From Streptomyces olivoverticillatus (lineage in GTDB: Bacteria; Actinomycetota; Actinomycetes; Streptomycetales; Streptomycetaceae): a DNA stretch of 64,000 bases. Each line of letters starts with the position of its first letter. The first letter of the stretch is position 1. The notes below the pieces were generated by a model that saw only the letters and a program-made list of their open reading frames with translations, had not been told where the DNA came from and did not search any database. Where the stretch lies: NCBI RefSeq assembly GCF_014203555.1, contig NZ_JACHJH010000004.1:434001-498000 (forward strand), written 5' to 3'. The translations under genes and the position numbers were made by a program. Shown here piece after piece: positions 32,150 through 42,261 of this stretch.

Positions 32150-34423
32150 GTGTCGTCCCTCGCGCTGTACCGCCGCTACCGCCCCGAGTCCTTCGCCGAG
32201 GTCATCGGGCAAGAGCATGTCACCACCCCGTTGCAGCAGGCGCTGCGCAACAACCGGGTCAATCACGCGTACCTGTTCAGCGGGCCGCGCGGCTGCGGCA
32301 AGACGACCAGCGCGCGCATCCTCGCCCGCTGCCTGAACTGCGAGCAGGGGCCGACGCCCACCCCCTGCGGCGAGTGCCAGTCCTGCCAGGACCTCGCGCG
32401 CAACGGCCGCGGGTCGATCGACGTCATCGAGATCGACGCCGCCTCGCACGGTGGCGTCGACGACGCCCGTGAGCTGCGCGAAAAGGCGTTCTTCGGGCCC
32501 GCCTCCAGCCGCTACAAGATCTACATCATCGACGAGGCGCACATGGTCACCTCGGCGGGCTTCAACGCCCTGCTGAAGGTGGTCGAGGAGCCCCCGGAGC
32601 ACCTCAAGTTCATCTTCGCCACCACCGAGCCCGAGAAGGTCATCGGGACGATCCGGTCGCGGACCCACCACTACCCCTTCCGCCTCGTCCCGCCCGGCAC
32701 GCTGCGCGAGTACCTGGGCGAGGTCTGTGGGCAGGAAGGCATCCCCGTCGAGGACGGCGTGCTGCCGCTCGTCGTGCGCGCCGGCGCCGGCTCCGTGCGT
32801 GACTCGATGTCCGTCATGGACCAGCTACTCGCCGGTGCCGCCCAAGACGGTGTGACATATGCCATGGCGACCTCCCTCCTCGGCTACACGGAGGGCTCGC
32901 TGCTCGACTCCGTGATCGATGCCTTCGCCGCCGGGGACGGCGCGGCGGCCTTCGAGGTCGTCGACCGCGTCATCGAGGGCGGCAACGACCCCCGCCGCTT
33001 CGTCGCCGACCTGCTGGAGCGGCTGCGCGATCTCGTGATCCTTGCCGCCGTGCCCGACGCCGCCGAGAAGGGCCTCATCGACGCCCCCGTGGATGTCATC
33101 GAGCGGATGCAGGCCCAGGCCTCGGTCTTCGGCGCCGGCGAGCTCAGCCGCGCCGCCGATCTCGTCAACGAAGGCCTCACCGAGATGCGCGGCGCCACCT
33201 CGCCGCGGCTCCAGCTGGAGCTGATCTGCGCCCGGGTGCTGCTGCCCGCCGCCTTCGACGACGAGCGTTCGGTGCGGGCCCGGCTCGACCGGCTGGAGCG
33301 CGGGGCCGGTGCCCTCGCGGCCGCCGGCGCCGCGCCCGCCATGGGGTACGTCCCGGGGCCCGACGCCCATGCGCCGGTGAACGGTCTGTCCGGCGCCGCA
33401 GCGGCCCGCGCGGCCGTCACGGGCGGAGGCGGGCAGGCCCAGGGTCAGCCGCAGGGCGGTCAGGTGCCCGCTCCGGCGCCCGCCGCGGCCCCCGCGCCCC
33501 AGGCGGCCCCCGCTCCGGTCGCGCCGGCCGCCCCGGCTCCCGCCGCCGCGGACGCAGGCTCCCGCCCCGGCGCCTGGCCCGCCGCCGCCACCGCGCCCCA
33601 GGCTGTCGCACCCGCAGCCGCACCCGCTTCCGGTCCCCAGCCCGGCGCCTGGCCCACCGCTGCCGCGCCCCAGGCCGCCACGCCTCAAGCCCCCGCGGCC
33701 GCGCCCACCGCCGGCGCCTGGCCCACAGCAGCAACGGCAGGAACAGGCGCACCGGCCGCACCAGCCCCCGCATCCCCGGCGCCCCCTGCTCCGGTCGCCC
33801 CGGCGCAGCCTCAGCCGGCCCAGGGCGGAGGCGGCGACGCCGGCCAGGTGCGGCAGATGTGGCCCGACATCCTCGAAGCGGTCAAGAACCGCCGCCGCTT
33901 CACCTGGATCCTGCTCAGCCAGAACGCCCAGGTCGTAGGGTTCGACGGCACCACCGTCCAGGTCGGCTTCGCCACCTCCGGCGCCCGCGACAGCTTCGCC
34001 AACAGCGGCAGCGAGGAAGTCCTCCGGCAGGCCATCAGCGACCGCCTCGGCGTGCAGTGGAAGGTCGAGCTGCTTGTCGACCCCTCCGGCGGCGCCACCC
34101 CGCCCGCCGGTGCCGGTGCTGTCGGCGGCTTCGGCGGCGGTGCCCCCGCCGCGCCCCGGCCCCAGTTCCAGGCGGCCGCCCCCGCCCCCCAGCCCGTACC
34201 GCAGGCCGCCGCTCCGGCCCCCGAGCCGTACCGCCCGCCGGCCGCCGCGCCCTCCGGGCCGCCCGTGCAGCAGCACCGGGAGCCCGAGCCCCCGCCGGTC
34301 GCCCCCGAGGACGACGTGCCGGAGGAGGACGATCCGGATCTCGACGACACCGCCCTGACCGGCCACGACCTCATCGTCCGCGAGCTCGGCGCGACCGTCG
34401 TCGAAGAGATCGCCAACGAGTAG
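32150..34423 (+). CDS. dnaX: DNA polymerase III subunit gamma/tau
   Basis: A 757-residue clamp-loader ATPase. I use the GTG at 32150 ([20 protein letters not shown]); the longer frame would run back into the SRP RNA. Walker A is GPRGCGKTT (45-53). Zinc cysteines are 61, 64, 73, 76 and 79 (CLNC...CGECQSC), Walker B is IIDEAHM, and sensor 1 is [11 protein letters not shown]. After about residue 390 an Ala/Pro/Gln-rich linker of about 170 residues contains GAWPxAA three times. A tau-type C-terminal domain ([25 protein letters not shown], from about 565) follows, then an acidic tail. No obvious frameshift site for a gamma form is seen. Confidence 0.97.
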   Translation: MSSLALYRRYRPESFAEVIGQEHVTTPLQQALRNNRVNHAYLFSGPRGCGKTTSARILARCLNCEQGPTPTPCGECQSCQDLARNGRGSIDVIEIDAASHGGVDDARELREKAFFGPASSRYKIYIIDEAHMVTSAGFNALLKVVEEPPEHLKFIFATTEPEKVIGTIRSRTHHYPFRLVPPGTLREYLGEVCGQEGIPVEDGVLPLVVRAGAGSVRDSMSVMDQLLAGAAQDGVTYAMATSLLGYTEGSLLDSVIDAFAAGDGAAAFEVVDRVIEGGNDPRRFVADLLERLRDLVILAAVPDAAEKGLIDAPVDVIERMQAQASVFGAGELSRAADLVNEGLTEMRGATSPRLQLELICARVLLPAAFDDERSVRARLDRLERGAGALAAAGAAPAMGYVPGPDAHAPVNGLSGAAAARAAVTGGGGQAQGQPQGGQVPAPAPAAAPAPQAAPAPVAPAAPAPAAADAGSRPGAWPAAATAPQAVAPAAAPASGPQPGAWPTAAAPQAATPQAPAAAPTAGAWPTAATAGTGAPAAPAPASPAPPAPVAPAQPQPAQGGGGDAGQVRQMWPDILEAVKNRRRFTWILLSQNAQVVGFDGTTVQVGFATSGARDSFANSGSEEVLRQAISDRLGVQWKVELLVDPSGGATPPAGAGAVGGFGGGAPAAPRPQFQAAAPAPQPVPQAAAPAPEPYRPPAAAPSGPPVQQHREPEPPPVAPEDDVPEEDDPDLDDTALTGHDLIVRELGATVVEEIANE

Positions 34424-34548
34424 CCGCACGCCGTCCGCCCGTCGCCGCATGTTCTTTTTGCGGCATGGGGCGCGGCGCCCGGCGAACACGTAGGCTCGGG
34501 CTACCGAAGCATCAGAAGCAACAGTCGTCGACAGCCAGGAGCGAAACC

Positions 34549-34887
34549 GTGATTCCCGGTGGTGGCCAGCCCAACATGCAGCAGCTGCTCCAGCAGGCCC
34601 AGAAGATGCAGCAGGACCTCGCCGCGGCCCAGGAAGAGCTGGCGCGCACGCCCGTCGAGGGCTCGGCGGGCGGCGGCCTGGTGAAGGCCACGGTCAGCGG
34701 CGCCGGTGAGCTCCAGGCCCTGGTCATCGACCCCAAGGCCGTCGACCCCGAGGACACCGAGACCCTCGCCGACCTGGTCCTCGCCGCCGTGCGCGACGCC
34801 AACGCCACTGCGCAGGAGCTCCAGCAGCAGAAGCTCGGCCCCCTCGCCCAGGGCCTGGGCGGCGGCATCCCCGGCCTCCCCTTCTGA
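34549..34887 (+). CDS. YbaB/EbfC family nucleoid-associated protein
   Basis: A 112-residue protein. GTG start with AGGAG seven bases upstream. It begins with a Gln/Met-rich helix ([24 protein letters not shown]), then the beta sheet of the family ([21 protein letters not shown]) and a C-terminal helix. YbaB dimers bind DNA without strong sequence preference. It lies between dnaX and recR, a widely conserved order linked to recombinational repair. Confidence 0.93.
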   Translation: MIPGGGQPNMQQLLQQAQKMQQDLAAAQEELARTPVEGSAGGGLVKATVSGAGELQALVIDPKAVDPEDTETLADLVLAAVRDANATAQELQQQKLGPLAQGLGGGIPGLPF

Positions 34888-35034
34888 CCCGTCGGCTGCC
34901 CGTCGGGGCCGAGCCGGCCGTCGGCGGCACGTAGTCGTCCGATCCCGCTGCGTAGTCCGGCGTAGACGGGCGCGCGTAAGTGGACGACCGTAGATACATA
35001 GAAGAAAAAAGCGCACAGAAGGAGAAACCGATCC

Positions 35035-35634
35035 GTGTATGAAGGCGTGGTCCAGGACCTCATCGACGAGCTGGGCAGGCTGCCCGGCGTCGGGCCCAAG
35101 AGCGCGCAGCGGATCGCCTTCCACATCCTTCAGGCCGAGCCGGCCGACGTCCGTCGGCTCGCGCACGCGCTGACCGAGGTGAAGGCGAAGGTCCGGTTCT
35201 GCGCGGTCTGCGGCAATGTCGCGCAGGAGGAACGGTGCCGGGTCTGCCAGGACCCGCGCCGCGATCCGACGGTGATCTGCGTCGTGGAGGAGTCCAAGGA
35301 CGTCGTCGCGATCGAGCGGACGCGAGAGTTCCGCGGCCGCTATCACGTGCTCGGCGGGGCGATCAGCCCCATCGAGGGTGTGGGCCCGGACGACCTGCGG
35401 ATCCGCGAACTGCTGGCACGGCTCGCGGACGGTTCGGTCACCGAGCTGATCCTGGCCACCGACCCCAACCTTGAGGGCGAGGCCACGGCCACGTACCTTG
35501 CGCGCATGGTGAAGCCCATGGGGTTGAAGGTCACTCGGCTGGCTAGTGGTCTTCCTGTGGGTGGGGATCTCGAATACGCCGACGAGGTCACGCTCGGGCG
35601 TGCCTTCGAAGGGAGAAGACTTCTCGATGTCTGA
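35035..35634 (+). CDS. recR: recombination protein RecR
   Basis: A 199-residue RecFOR-pathway protein. The helix-hairpin-helix is [21 protein letters not shown]. The zinc finger is [16 protein letters not shown] (about 57-72), and the Toprim domain contains [12 protein letters not shown] and [21 protein letters not shown] start with AAGGAG. It overlaps the DUF5063 gene by 8 bp, implying coupling. Confidence 0.97.
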   Translation: MYEGVVQDLIDELGRLPGVGPKSAQRIAFHILQAEPADVRRLAHALTEVKAKVRFCAVCGNVAQEERCRVCQDPRRDPTVICVVEESKDVVAIERTREFRGRYHVLGGAISPIEGVGPDDLRIRELLARLADGSVTELILATDPNLEGEATATYLARMVKPMGLKVTRLASGLPVGGDLEYADEVTLGRAFEGRRLLDV

Positions 35635-36286
35635 CGCAACGCTGCATGACGCCAAGCGCGATCCGGGCGACTTCGCCGTCTCGGTCGCGGACTCGATCGA
35701 GAGTTTCATCGTGGCCGTCGCCGAGGTGTCCCGCGGTGACGAGCCGGACAGCGCCGTCCCCTTCCTCCTCCTGGAGGTCTCCCAGCTGCTGCTGACCGGC
35801 GGCCGTCTGGGCGCGCACGAGGACTTCCTCCCGGACGAGCGCTACGAGCCCGACGTCGGCCCCGAGCCGGACGTCGACGAACTGCGCGAGCGGTTCGCGC
35901 AGATGCTCGACCCCGTCGACGTCTACTCCGAGGTCTTCGACCCCTACGTGCCGCGGAGCGCTCCGGTCGCCAGCCGGATCTCCGACGACCTCGCCGACAT
36001 CATCACCGACCTGCGGCACGGCATGGCCCACTACCGCGACGGCCGGGTCAGCGAGGCCCTGTGGTGGTGGCAGTTCTCCTACCTCTCCAACTGGGGCCCG
36101 ACCGCCTCCGCCTGTCTGCGTGCCCTCCAGTCGCTGGTCGCGCACGTACGGCTCGACCAGCCGCTCGACGAACTCGGCGGCCTGGACACGGACGCCGTGG
36201 CCGACGAGCAGCTCGCCGAGGAGGCCGGCCGGGTCATGGCCGCCGAGATCGGCGGCCCGCTGGGCCTGCGCAAGGCAGGCGCGTAG
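35627..36286 (+). CDS. DUF5063 domain-containing protein
   Basis: A 219-residue acidic, helical protein. [20 protein letters not shown] and [31 protein letters not shown] (about 144-173) are the distinctive segments. Conserved after recR in actinomycetes; function unknown, perhaps connected to the repair operon (inference). The ATG at 35627 lies inside the end of recR, with GGGAGAAG as SD. A strong terminator follows at 36309. Confidence 0.85.
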   Translation: MSDATLHDAKRDPGDFAVSVADSIESFIVAVAEVSRGDEPDSAVPFLLLEVSQLLLTGGRLGAHEDFLPDERYEPDVGPEPDVDELRERFAQMLDPVDVYSEVFDPYVPRSAPVASRISDDLADIITDLRHGMAHYRDGRVSEALWWWQFSYLSNWGPTASACLRALQSLVAHVRLDQPLDELGGLDTDAVADEQLAEEAGRVMAAEIGGPLGLRKAGA

Positions 36287-36308
36287 GCCTTACCGAGGCC
36301 GCGGGCAT

Positions 36309-36342
36309 CCCCTCGTACGCGCCCCACAGCGCGTACGGGGGG
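36309..36342 (+). terminator. rho-independent terminator of the dnaX-recR operon
   Basis: A 14-bp stem (CCCCTCGTACGCGC with GCGCGTACGGGGGG, one G-T pair), 6-nt loop, followed by ATTTTCGTCTTTT. Confidence 0.9.
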
Positions 36343-36442
36343 ATTTTCGTCTTTTCCGGCCAATGCGATCCCTTGCCGTGCCTAGCCTGAGCGTTCTGAG
36401 CGTGTGGAGACGCGGCTGTCGGGGAAGGCCGGAGGAGAAGAC

Positions 36443-37264
36443 ATGTCGGGCGACAAGCAAGCACAGACCAGGTCGGCGACGATGCGGATGTTCGGCAGCC
36501 AGCTGATGGGCTGGCGCAGGCGAGCGGGCGTGAGCCGCGAGCAACTGGCCCAGGAAGCCGGGTACTCGGTGGACATGGTGAAGTCGGTGAAGCAGGGGCG
36601 CCGCAAGCCGCCGCTGCAACTCATCGATGCCGCAGAGTTGTTGTGCAAGGCCGGGGGGTTGCTGCGGGATGCGGCGGAGCACATCGTGCAGAGCAAGTTC
36701 CCGGATTGGTTCGAGGAGTACGCGCGGTACGAGGCGGAATGCGCTTCGCTGGGCCTCTATGAGAACCAGCTCATCCCGGGTTTGTTCCAGACGGAGGAGT
36801 ACGCACGCGCAGTATTCCGCTGTAATCGCCCGCCACTCGACGACGAGGAGATCGAGGCGGGTGTAGAGGCTCGCTTGGAGCGACAGCAGCTGCTGTGCCG
36901 CACTCCAGCCGCAGTCATCAGCCTTGTGCTCGAGCAAGTGACGCTGGAAAGGTGGATCGGTGGTCGCGAGGTGATGCTCGGCCAGCTGCGCCATCTCTTG
37001 AAGCTGGCTGAGCTGCGCAATATCGATCTGCAGATCATGCCGACGCGGCGCGAGACCCACGCGGGGCTGGCTGGGTCCATGCGGTGCCTGGAGACGCGGG
37101 ACCACGAGCTGCTCGTCTACTCCGGGATGCAGAAGGGCAGTGTGCTCCTTTCTGGGCCCAAGGAGGTCTCAGACCTGAATATGCGTTATGCCATCCTGCG
37201 ATCACAAGCTCTCACGCCTGAGGACAGCACGAGACTGCTTGAGAAGACGCTAGGAGAACTATGA
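36443..37264 (+). CDS. XRE-family regulator with DUF5753
   Basis: A 273-residue protein of the Streptomyces abundant type. The HTH is [36 protein letters not shown] (about 24-59), followed by DUF5753 ([40 protein letters not shown]...[14 protein letters not shown]...[20 protein letters not shown]). SD GGAGGAGAAG precedes the ATG at 36443. Codon use is less GC-biased than the neighbours (ttg, tat and gag-rich stretches), hinting at acquisition. It is coupled by ATGA to a DUF397 gene, its usual partner. Confidence 0.92.
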   Translation: MSGDKQAQTRSATMRMFGSQLMGWRRRAGVSREQLAQEAGYSVDMVKSVKQGRRKPPLQLIDAAELLCKAGGLLRDAAEHIVQSKFPDWFEEYARYEAECASLGLYENQLIPGLFQTEEYARAVFRCNRPPLDDEEIEAGVEARLERQQLLCRTPAAVISLVLEQVTLERWIGGREVMLGQLRHLLKLAELRNIDLQIMPTRRETHAGLAGSMRCLETRDHELLVYSGMQKGSVLLSGPKEVSDLNMRYAILRSQALTPEDSTRLLEKTLGEL

Positions 37265-37557
37265 ACGGCGAGCGCGTGATAGCCAGTTGCGAGGAGCTGA
37301 GCTGGTTCAAGTCCAGCTATAGCAGCGGTGACGGCGACGACTGTGTCGAAGTCGCCTTCGCCTGGCGCAAGTCCAGTTACAGCGGCGATGAGGGTGGCGA
37401 GTGCGTCGAAGTCGCCACCACCCCCCACACCGTCCACGTCCGGGACTCGAAGCTCGAGCTCCGAGGGCCGAGACTCGACGTAACTCCCGCCGCCTGGGCG
37501 ACGTTCGTGCGTTTCGCGGGTGCGACCCGAGCTCCGAGGCCCGAGCTCTCTTTGTAA
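37261..37557 (+). CDS. DUF397 protein with duplicated N-terminal motif
   Basis: A 98-residue protein. The DUF397 signature occurs twice: [18 protein letters not shown] (15-32) and [18 protein letters not shown] (35-52). Then come the usual VHVRDSK and [12 protein letters not shown]. Only the first half of the domain is repeated. DUF397 proteins are typically small partners of DUF5753 regulators (BldB/WhiJ-like systems). The ATG overlaps the upstream stop (ATGA). Confidence 0.9.
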   Translation: MNGERVIASCEELSWFKSSYSSGDGDDCVEVAFAWRKSSYSGDEGGECVEVATTPHTVHVRDSKLELRGPRLDVTPAAWATFVRFAGATRAPRPELSL

Positions 37558-37636
37558 GGAACGGGCGGAGGGGACTTCTCCCACCCACCCACCCAAGTCG
37601 CCTTTACCACAAGCGTGGTGACTTTTCGTGACCGGG

Positions 37637-37666
37637 TTGCGACGTGGCGTACGTACGCCCTAGCGT
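37637..37666 (+). promoter_or_regulatory. vegetative-type promoter
   Basis: TTGCGA (37637-37642) and TAGCGT (37661-37666) with an 18-bp spacer match the Streptomyces HrdB consensus well. Predicted transcription start is about 37673, giving a leader of about 75 nt. Confidence 0.65.
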
Positions 37667-37680
37667 GCGCAGCAAGAAAC

Positions 37681-37716
37681 GACCCCGGCAGGTGCTCGCA
37701 ACACCAGGCCGGGGTC
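37681..37716 (+). promoter_or_regulatory. leader hairpin upstream of HTH gene
   Basis: GACCCCGG (37681-37688) pairs with CCGGGGTC (37709-37716), with a further GGTG/CACC inside. It falls within the predicted 5' leader and 31 bp before the GTG start. It may act in attenuation or mRNA stability. Confidence 0.5.
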
Positions 37717-37746
37717 TGACCAGCATGATCGAAAGAGAGTCGATCC

Positions 37747-38682
37747 GTGGCTGACGCCAACCTTAATGCTGTCCTGCCCGCCCCCGCACACCCCATGGCC
37801 AAGCCCGGCTTCGGGAAGCGCAATGCGCCCGACCAGACGCCGCGCACCGCGCACGACTTCGCACAACTGCCCAAGCGCGAGGCGTCGATCGCCGCGTTTA
37901 TCGACCGGCTGCCCGAGGGGGCCGCGATGGACGTGAAGACCCTCGCCAAGGTGCTGCCGGACTACGGCCAACAGGCCTGCCGGACGGCGCTGCAGCGCCT
38001 GAGGGATGCCGGGTACCTGTTTTACCGCCCGGTGGCTGCCGTCACAGAGTGCGGCGTGCGCTGGGTGACACAGACGTTCTTCTCCCGGACGGCTCGCCCC
38101 AAGGCGTGGTGGAAGCGGTTCGAGCGGGACGAGCTGCCCGCAGAGGGCGGCGGCGCCCCCGAGCCCGTAGGGGAGCCCGAACCGGAGGCCGCCCCGCGGG
38201 CTTCGCGCGCGTACCGCGCGCTCGCCGCCCTCGGGCGTACCGACCCCCGGCTGACGCTCTCGGCCGCCGACTGCGCAGCTCTCGAACCCCTTGCCGCGGA
38301 GTGGCTGGCGCGTCACACGACCCCTGAGCAAATAGCGGCGTCGCTGACGGCCGGGCTGCCGCCGCAGATCCACAGCCCGGCCGGTTTCGTACGCAAACGA
38401 CTGGAGACCAAAATGCCTCCTCTGCCCCCGAGGCCCGTACAGCGCGTAACCCGGAGCATCGAGGCGTGCGTCGCCTGCGGCAAAGCGGATCTCGAAACCG
38501 TCATGGGCGAGGGCCTGTGCGCGGAGTGCGCGCGTATCCCGGAGGTCCCGGACACATTCCTGTCCGAGAGCTGCTTTGCGGGGGAGAAGGACGAGTGGGA
38601 CGGCCTGCCGCCCGAGGAGATCACACGACGCGTGGACGTCCTGCGCGCCGCGGCCGGCATCGCCCGTAGGGGCGGTGTATGA
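37747..38682 (+). CDS. helix-turn-helix protein with C-terminal zinc-ribbon-like motif
   Basis: A 311-residue protein. Residues 30-110 form a winged-helix (ASIAAFIDRLPEGAAMDVKTLAKVLPDYGQQACRTALQRLRDAGYLF), as in MarR-like proteins. The middle contains SLTAGLPPQIHSPAGFVRKRLETKMPPLP. The C-terminus has two CxxC pairs (ACVACGKADLE...GLCAECARIP, about 239-260), probably binding zinc. GTG start. I believe homologues are labelled MarR family. The product is likely a DNA-binding regulator of unknown target. Confidence 0.65.
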   Translation: MADANLNAVLPAPAHPMAKPGFGKRNAPDQTPRTAHDFAQLPKREASIAAFIDRLPEGAAMDVKTLAKVLPDYGQQACRTALQRLRDAGYLFYRPVAAVTECGVRWVTQTFFSRTARPKAWWKRFERDELPAEGGGAPEPVGEPEPEAAPRASRAYRALAALGRTDPRLTLSAADCAALEPLAAEWLARHTTPEQIAASLTAGLPPQIHSPAGFVRKRLETKMPPLPPRPVQRVTRSIEACVACGKADLETVMGEGLCAECARIPEVPDTFLSESCFAGEKDEWDGLPPEEITRRVDVLRAAAGIARRGGV

Positions 38683-38732
38683 CCGCGCCGCCGACCTTGG
38701 CAGGGGCACCATGGAGGGGAGGAGGCGACGCC

Positions 38733-39311
38733 ATGACCCCGAGGATGACCGCCCGGCCCCAGATGCCCGTCGAAGACTTCGAGGAGCTTGCCCGTACAGC
38801 GCCGGAGACCGTCCGGCTTGAGTTCATCAACGGAAAGGTCGAGGTCAAGTCGGTGCCGGACGGCAATCACGACGAGATCGTCATGTGGCTGCTGGAGCAA
38901 TGCATGCAGCAGCGACCGGATCTCCGGCTCTACCCCGGGCGGGGGTTGAAGGTGGAGGCGTACCGCAAGGGTCGGGCGCACCCGGACGGTTCCCTCGCGC
39001 CTCGGAATCACTTCACAGGCCAAGGGGAGTGGGCGGACCCCGAGGGTGTATTGATGACGGTCGAGGTCACCTCGTACGACCGCGACACCGACCGCCGCGA
39101 CCGCTTGGAGAAGCGTGATGGGTACGCGGCCGTAGGCATCCCGGTGTATCTCCTCGTCGACCGCGATCGGTGTGAGCTCACGGTGCACACGGAACCGGAG
39201 GGGGGCAAGTACTGCAACATCGTCACGCGGTCGTTCGGGGCGAGGGTCGAGATCCCCGACCCTGTCGGCGTCGTGCTGGAGACCGAAGAGCTGAAGGAAT
39301 TCGCGGACTGA
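38733..39311 (+). CDS. Uma2 family (PD-(D/E)xK-like) putative endonuclease
   Basis: A 192-residue Uma2/DUF820 protein: MPVEDFEELARTAPETVRLEFINGKVEVKS, then the nuclease-fold core PDGSLAPRNHF...GVLMTVEVTSYDRDTDRRDRLEKRDGYAAVGIPVYLLVDRD. Candidate catalytic residues are the D of HPDGSL and the E of VEVTS with the following basic residues. The family is common in actinobacteria and cyanobacteria; its true activity is unproven. I chose the ATG at 38733 (SD GGGAGGAGG); an ATG at 38679 overlapping the previous stop is possible. Confidence 0.85.
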   Translation: MTPRMTARPQMPVEDFEELARTAPETVRLEFINGKVEVKSVPDGNHDEIVMWLLEQCMQQRPDLRLYPGRGLKVEAYRKGRAHPDGSLAPRNHFTGQGEWADPEGVLMTVEVTSYDRDTDRRDRLEKRDGYAAVGIPVYLLVDRDRCELTVHTEPEGGKYCNIVTRSFGARVEIPDPVGVVLETEELKEFAD

Positions 39312-39421
39312 CGGCCTGCGGCCGAAAATCTCACTATGTGGGACCACCGTAGGGGATTCCGGCCGCTCGTTAGACTCGGTCCCGACCGCATTACGCATAC
39401 GTATAGCTGCGAGGAGCGCAC

Positions 39422-40693
39422 GTGGGCCTTGTCGTGCAGAAGTACGGAGGCTCCTCCGTTGCCGATGCCGAAGGCATCAAGCGGGTTGCCAAGCGAGTCG
39501 TGGAAGCCAAGAAGAACGGCCACCAGGTGGTCGTCGTGGTTTCCGCGATGGGCGACACGACGGACGAGTTGATCGATCTCGCCGCGCAGGTTTCGCCGAT
39601 CCCTGCCGGACGTGAGTTCGACATGCTGCTGACCGCCGGAGAGCGGATCTCCATGGCTCTGCTGGCGATGGCGATCAAAAACCTCGGTCACGAGGCACAG
39701 TCGTTCACCGGCAGCCAGGCCGGAGTCATCACCGACTCGGTCCACAACAAAGCGCGCATCATCGATGTCACGCCGGGCCGCATCCAGCAGTCGGTCGACG
39801 CGGGCAACATCGCGATCGTCGCCGGCTTCCAGGGCGTGTCCCAGGACAAGAAGGACATCACCACGCTGGGCCGGGGCGGCAGCGACACCACCGCCGTCGC
39901 GCTGGCGGCCGCGCTGGACGCCGAGGTGTGCGAGATCTACACGGACGTCGACGGTGTCTTCACCGCCGACCCGCGGGTCGTGAAGAAGGCCCGCAAGATC
40001 GACTGGATCTCGTTCGAGGACATGCTGGAGCTGGCGAGCTCCGGTTCCAAGGTGCTGCTGCACCGCTGCGTCGAGTACGCACGCCGTTACAACATCCCGA
40101 TTCATGTGCGTTCGTCCTTCTCCGGACTCAAGGGCACATGGGTCAGCAACGAACCGCAAGGGGACCAGCCGATGGAGCAGGCGATCATCTCGGGTGTCGC
40201 ACACGACACCTCCGAGGCGAAGGTCACGGTCGTCGGGGTGCCGGATAAGCCGGGCGAGGCTGCGACGATCTTCCGGGCGATCGCGGACGCCGACATCAAC
40301 ATCGACATGGTCGTGCAGAACGTCTCGGCCGCGTCCACCGGTCTGACCGACATCTCCTTCACCCTCCCCAAGACCGAGGGACACAAGGCGATCGAGGCGC
40401 TGGAGAAGACGAAGGCGCAGGTCGGCTTCGACTCGCTGCGCTACGACGACCAGATCGCCAAGATTTCGCTGGTCGGCGCGGGCATGAAGACGAACCCGGG
40501 CGTCACGGCGACGTTCTTCGAGGCGCTGTCGAACGCGGGCGTGAACATCGAGCTGATCTCGACCTCCGAGATCCGCATCTCGGTCGTCACGCGTGCGGAC
40601 GACGTGAAGGAGGCCGTGCGGGCGGTCCACACCGCCTTCGGCCTGGACAGCGAGAGCGACGAGGCCGTGGTCTACGGAGGCACCGGCCGATGA
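39422..40693 (+). CDS. ask: aspartate kinase
   Basis: A 423-residue aspartokinase, the first step to Lys, Thr, Met and diaminopimelate. The N-terminal kinase domain has [50 protein letters not shown] and [15 protein letters not shown]. Two ACT domains (about 265-420) provide Lys/Thr feedback. GTG start with GAGGAG upstream. As in other actinobacteria an internal start (40172) could yield a separate beta subunit. The asd gene overlaps by ATGA. Confidence 0.97.
   Translation: MGLVVQKYGGSSVADAEGIKRVAKRVVEAKKNGHQVVVVVSAMGDTTDELIDLAAQVSPIPAGREFDMLLTAGERISMALLAMAIKNLGHEAQSFTGSQAGVITDSVHNKARIIDVTPGRIQQSVDAGNIAIVAGFQGVSQDKKDITTLGRGGSDTTAVALAAALDAEVCEIYTDVDGVFTADPRVVKKARKIDWISFEDMLELASSGSKVLLHRCVEYARRYNIPIHVRSSFSGLKGTWVSNEPQGDQPMEQAIISGVAHDTSEAKVTVVGVPDKPGEAATIFRAIADADINIDMVVQNVSAASTGLTDISFTLPKTEGHKAIEALEKTKAQVGFDSLRYDDQIAKISLVGAGMKTNPGVTATFFEALSNAGVNIELISTSEIRISVVTRADDVKEAVRAVHTAFGLDSESDEAVVYGGTGR
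40172..40693 (+). CDS. aspartokinase beta subunit from internal start
   Basis: An in-frame ATG at 40172, preceded by AAGGGGACC, begins [20 protein letters not shown], aligning with the known beta-subunit start of the Corynebacterium lysC alpha/beta system. It would give a 173-residue ACT-domain protein that pairs with the full-length alpha chain. Confidence 0.55.
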   Translation: MEQAIISGVAHDTSEAKVTVVGVPDKPGEAATIFRAIADADINIDMVVQNVSAASTGLTDISFTLPKTEGHKAIEALEKTKAQVGFDSLRYDDQIAKISLVGAGMKTNPGVTATFFEALSNAGVNIELISTSEIRISVVTRADDVKEAVRAVHTAFGLDSESDEAVVYGGTGR

Positions 40694-41868
40694 CGGCCAC
40701 CCACCCGGAGGGCCTCGGCATGCCGCCCGGCGAGGGTGCGCCGGGGCTGCCGGGTGGCGATGTCGTGCGTCGTACGGCCGCGGATCGTACGGCCGCGGAT
40801 CGTACGGGCAAGCCGACGCTGGCCGTGGTCGGGGCGACCGGGGCGGTCGGCGCGGTGATGCTGGAGCTGCTGTCGCGCGCGGCGGACATCTGGGGCGAGA
40901 TACGCCTCGTGGCGTCCGCGCGCTCGGTGGGGCGGAAGCTGACCGTGCGCGGCGAGGAGGTCGAGGTCGTCGCGCTGAGCGAGGAGGCCTTCGAGGGCGT
41001 CGCCGTCGCCATGTTCGACGTGCCCGACGAGGTTGCGGCGCAGTGGGCGCCGATCGCCGCCGCCAAGGGCGCGGTGGTCGTGGACAACTCCGGTGCGTTC
41101 CGGATGGATCCGGACGTGCCCCTCGTGGTGCCCGAGGTGAATGCGCACGCCGCGCGGCTGCGGCCGCGCGGGATCATCGCCAACCCCAACTGCACCACCC
41201 TGTCGATGATCGTGGCGGTGGGCGCGCTGCACGCCGAGTTCGGGCTGAGCGAGCTGGTCGTCTCCTCGTACCAGGCGGTGTCCGGGGCGGGGAAGGACGG
41301 CGTCGACACGCTGCGGGCGCAGCTCGCGGCGGTGACGGGGCCGGGGGCCGCGACGGCCGGGACCCAGCCCGGTGATGTGCGGCGCGCGGTGGGGGACGCG
41401 CTGGGGCCGTTCCCGGCTCCGGTGGCGCTGAACGTGGTGCCGTGGGTGGGGTCGTTGCAGGAGGGCGGTTGGTCCTCGGAGGAGCTCAAGGTCCGCAACG
41501 AGTCCCGCAAGATCCTCGGGCTGCCGGACCTGCCGGTGACCGCGACGTGTGTGCGCGTACCGGTGATCACGACGCATTCGCTGAGCGTGCACGCGCGGTT
41601 CGAGAACGAGGTGACCGTCGAGCGGGCGCACGAGATCCTGGCCAATGCGCCGGGGGTGGTGTTGTGCGACAGCCCGGAGCAGGGGGAGTTCCCCACGCCG
41701 GCGGATGCGGTGGGCACGGACCCGGCATGGGTGGGGCGCGTGCGGCGGTCGCTGGACGACCCCAAGGCGCTCGACTTCTTCGTCTGCGGCGACAATCAGC
41801 GCAAGGGCGCCGCTCTGAACGCGGCGCAGATCGCGGAAGTCGTGGCGGCAGAGATGACCACTCCGTAA
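40690..41868 (+). CDS. asd: aspartate-semialdehyde dehydrogenase
   Basis: A 392-residue enzyme reducing aspartyl phosphate. The Rossmann motif is [18 protein letters not shown] (44-61). The catalytic Cys168 is in [12 protein letters not shown], with the substrate-binding [15 protein letters not shown] and the active His in [19 protein letters not shown]. The N-terminal 40 residues are an extra extension absent from most homologues. It contains [14 protein letters not shown], from a 15-bp tandem DNA repeat. It is coupled to ask by ATGA. Confidence 0.96.
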   Translation: MTATHPEGLGMPPGEGAPGLPGGDVVRRTAADRTAADRTGKPTLAVVGATGAVGAVMLELLSRAADIWGEIRLVASARSVGRKLTVRGEEVEVVALSEEAFEGVAVAMFDVPDEVAAQWAPIAAAKGAVVVDNSGAFRMDPDVPLVVPEVNAHAARLRPRGIIANPNCTTLSMIVAVGALHAEFGLSELVVSSYQAVSGAGKDGVDTLRAQLAAVTGPGAATAGTQPGDVRRAVGDALGPFPAPVALNVVPWVGSLQEGGWSSEELKVRNESRKILGLPDLPVTATCVRVPVITTHSLSVHARFENEVTVERAHEILANAPGVVLCDSPEQGEFPTPADAVGTDPAWVGRVRRSLDDPKALDFFVCGDNQRKGAALNAAQIAEVVAAEMTTP

Positions 41869-41951
41869 TACTTGGGTGGTGTGTGAAGGTTCTGTGATCA
41901 ACTCGATGGTCCAGACCTCTTGAACTGGGCAGACGATCTGTTCGACGATTC

Positions 41952-41990
41952 GCTCCCCGCCCAACTGCAACCGCAGTCGGGCCGGGGAGC
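41952..41990 (+). terminator. terminator after ask-asd
   Basis: GCTCCCCG (41952-41959) pairs with CGGGGAGC (41983-41990), with additional inner CCC/GGG and CTGC/GCAG pairing. Followed by GTCTTTGTTG. Confidence 0.7.
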
Positions 41991-42261
41991 GTCTTTGTTG
42001 CCGTCTCTCGCGGCGGTGCCAAAACCGGGGCATTGAGGAAGAGCTGGTACGCATGAGGGCATATGGCGCATCGTCCTGTGATGCCGAGGCGTCGGCCGAC
42101 TGCGGTGCCGGTGGGGTGCGTGGTGCTGGTGCGTCCTGCGGGGCCGGTGTCGGTGCGTCGTCGGCGGGGGAGTCCGGTGCGCAGTTGTCCGGTTCCGGCG
42201 CTTCGTCGATCGCGGCGCCCAGCGCGTACAACCCTGACGGGGGGAAACGTGTCCAACAGGC
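41991..42261. other. upstream region of the ECF sigma gene
   Basis: No convincing gene. It probably holds the sigma-gene promoter. A strong SD-like GGGGGGAAAC (42239-42248) is followed by a GTG at 42249 in a different frame from the sigma factor, which opens a frame to 42464 without recognisable features. The functional start of the sigma factor is therefore uncertain. Confidence 0.4.
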
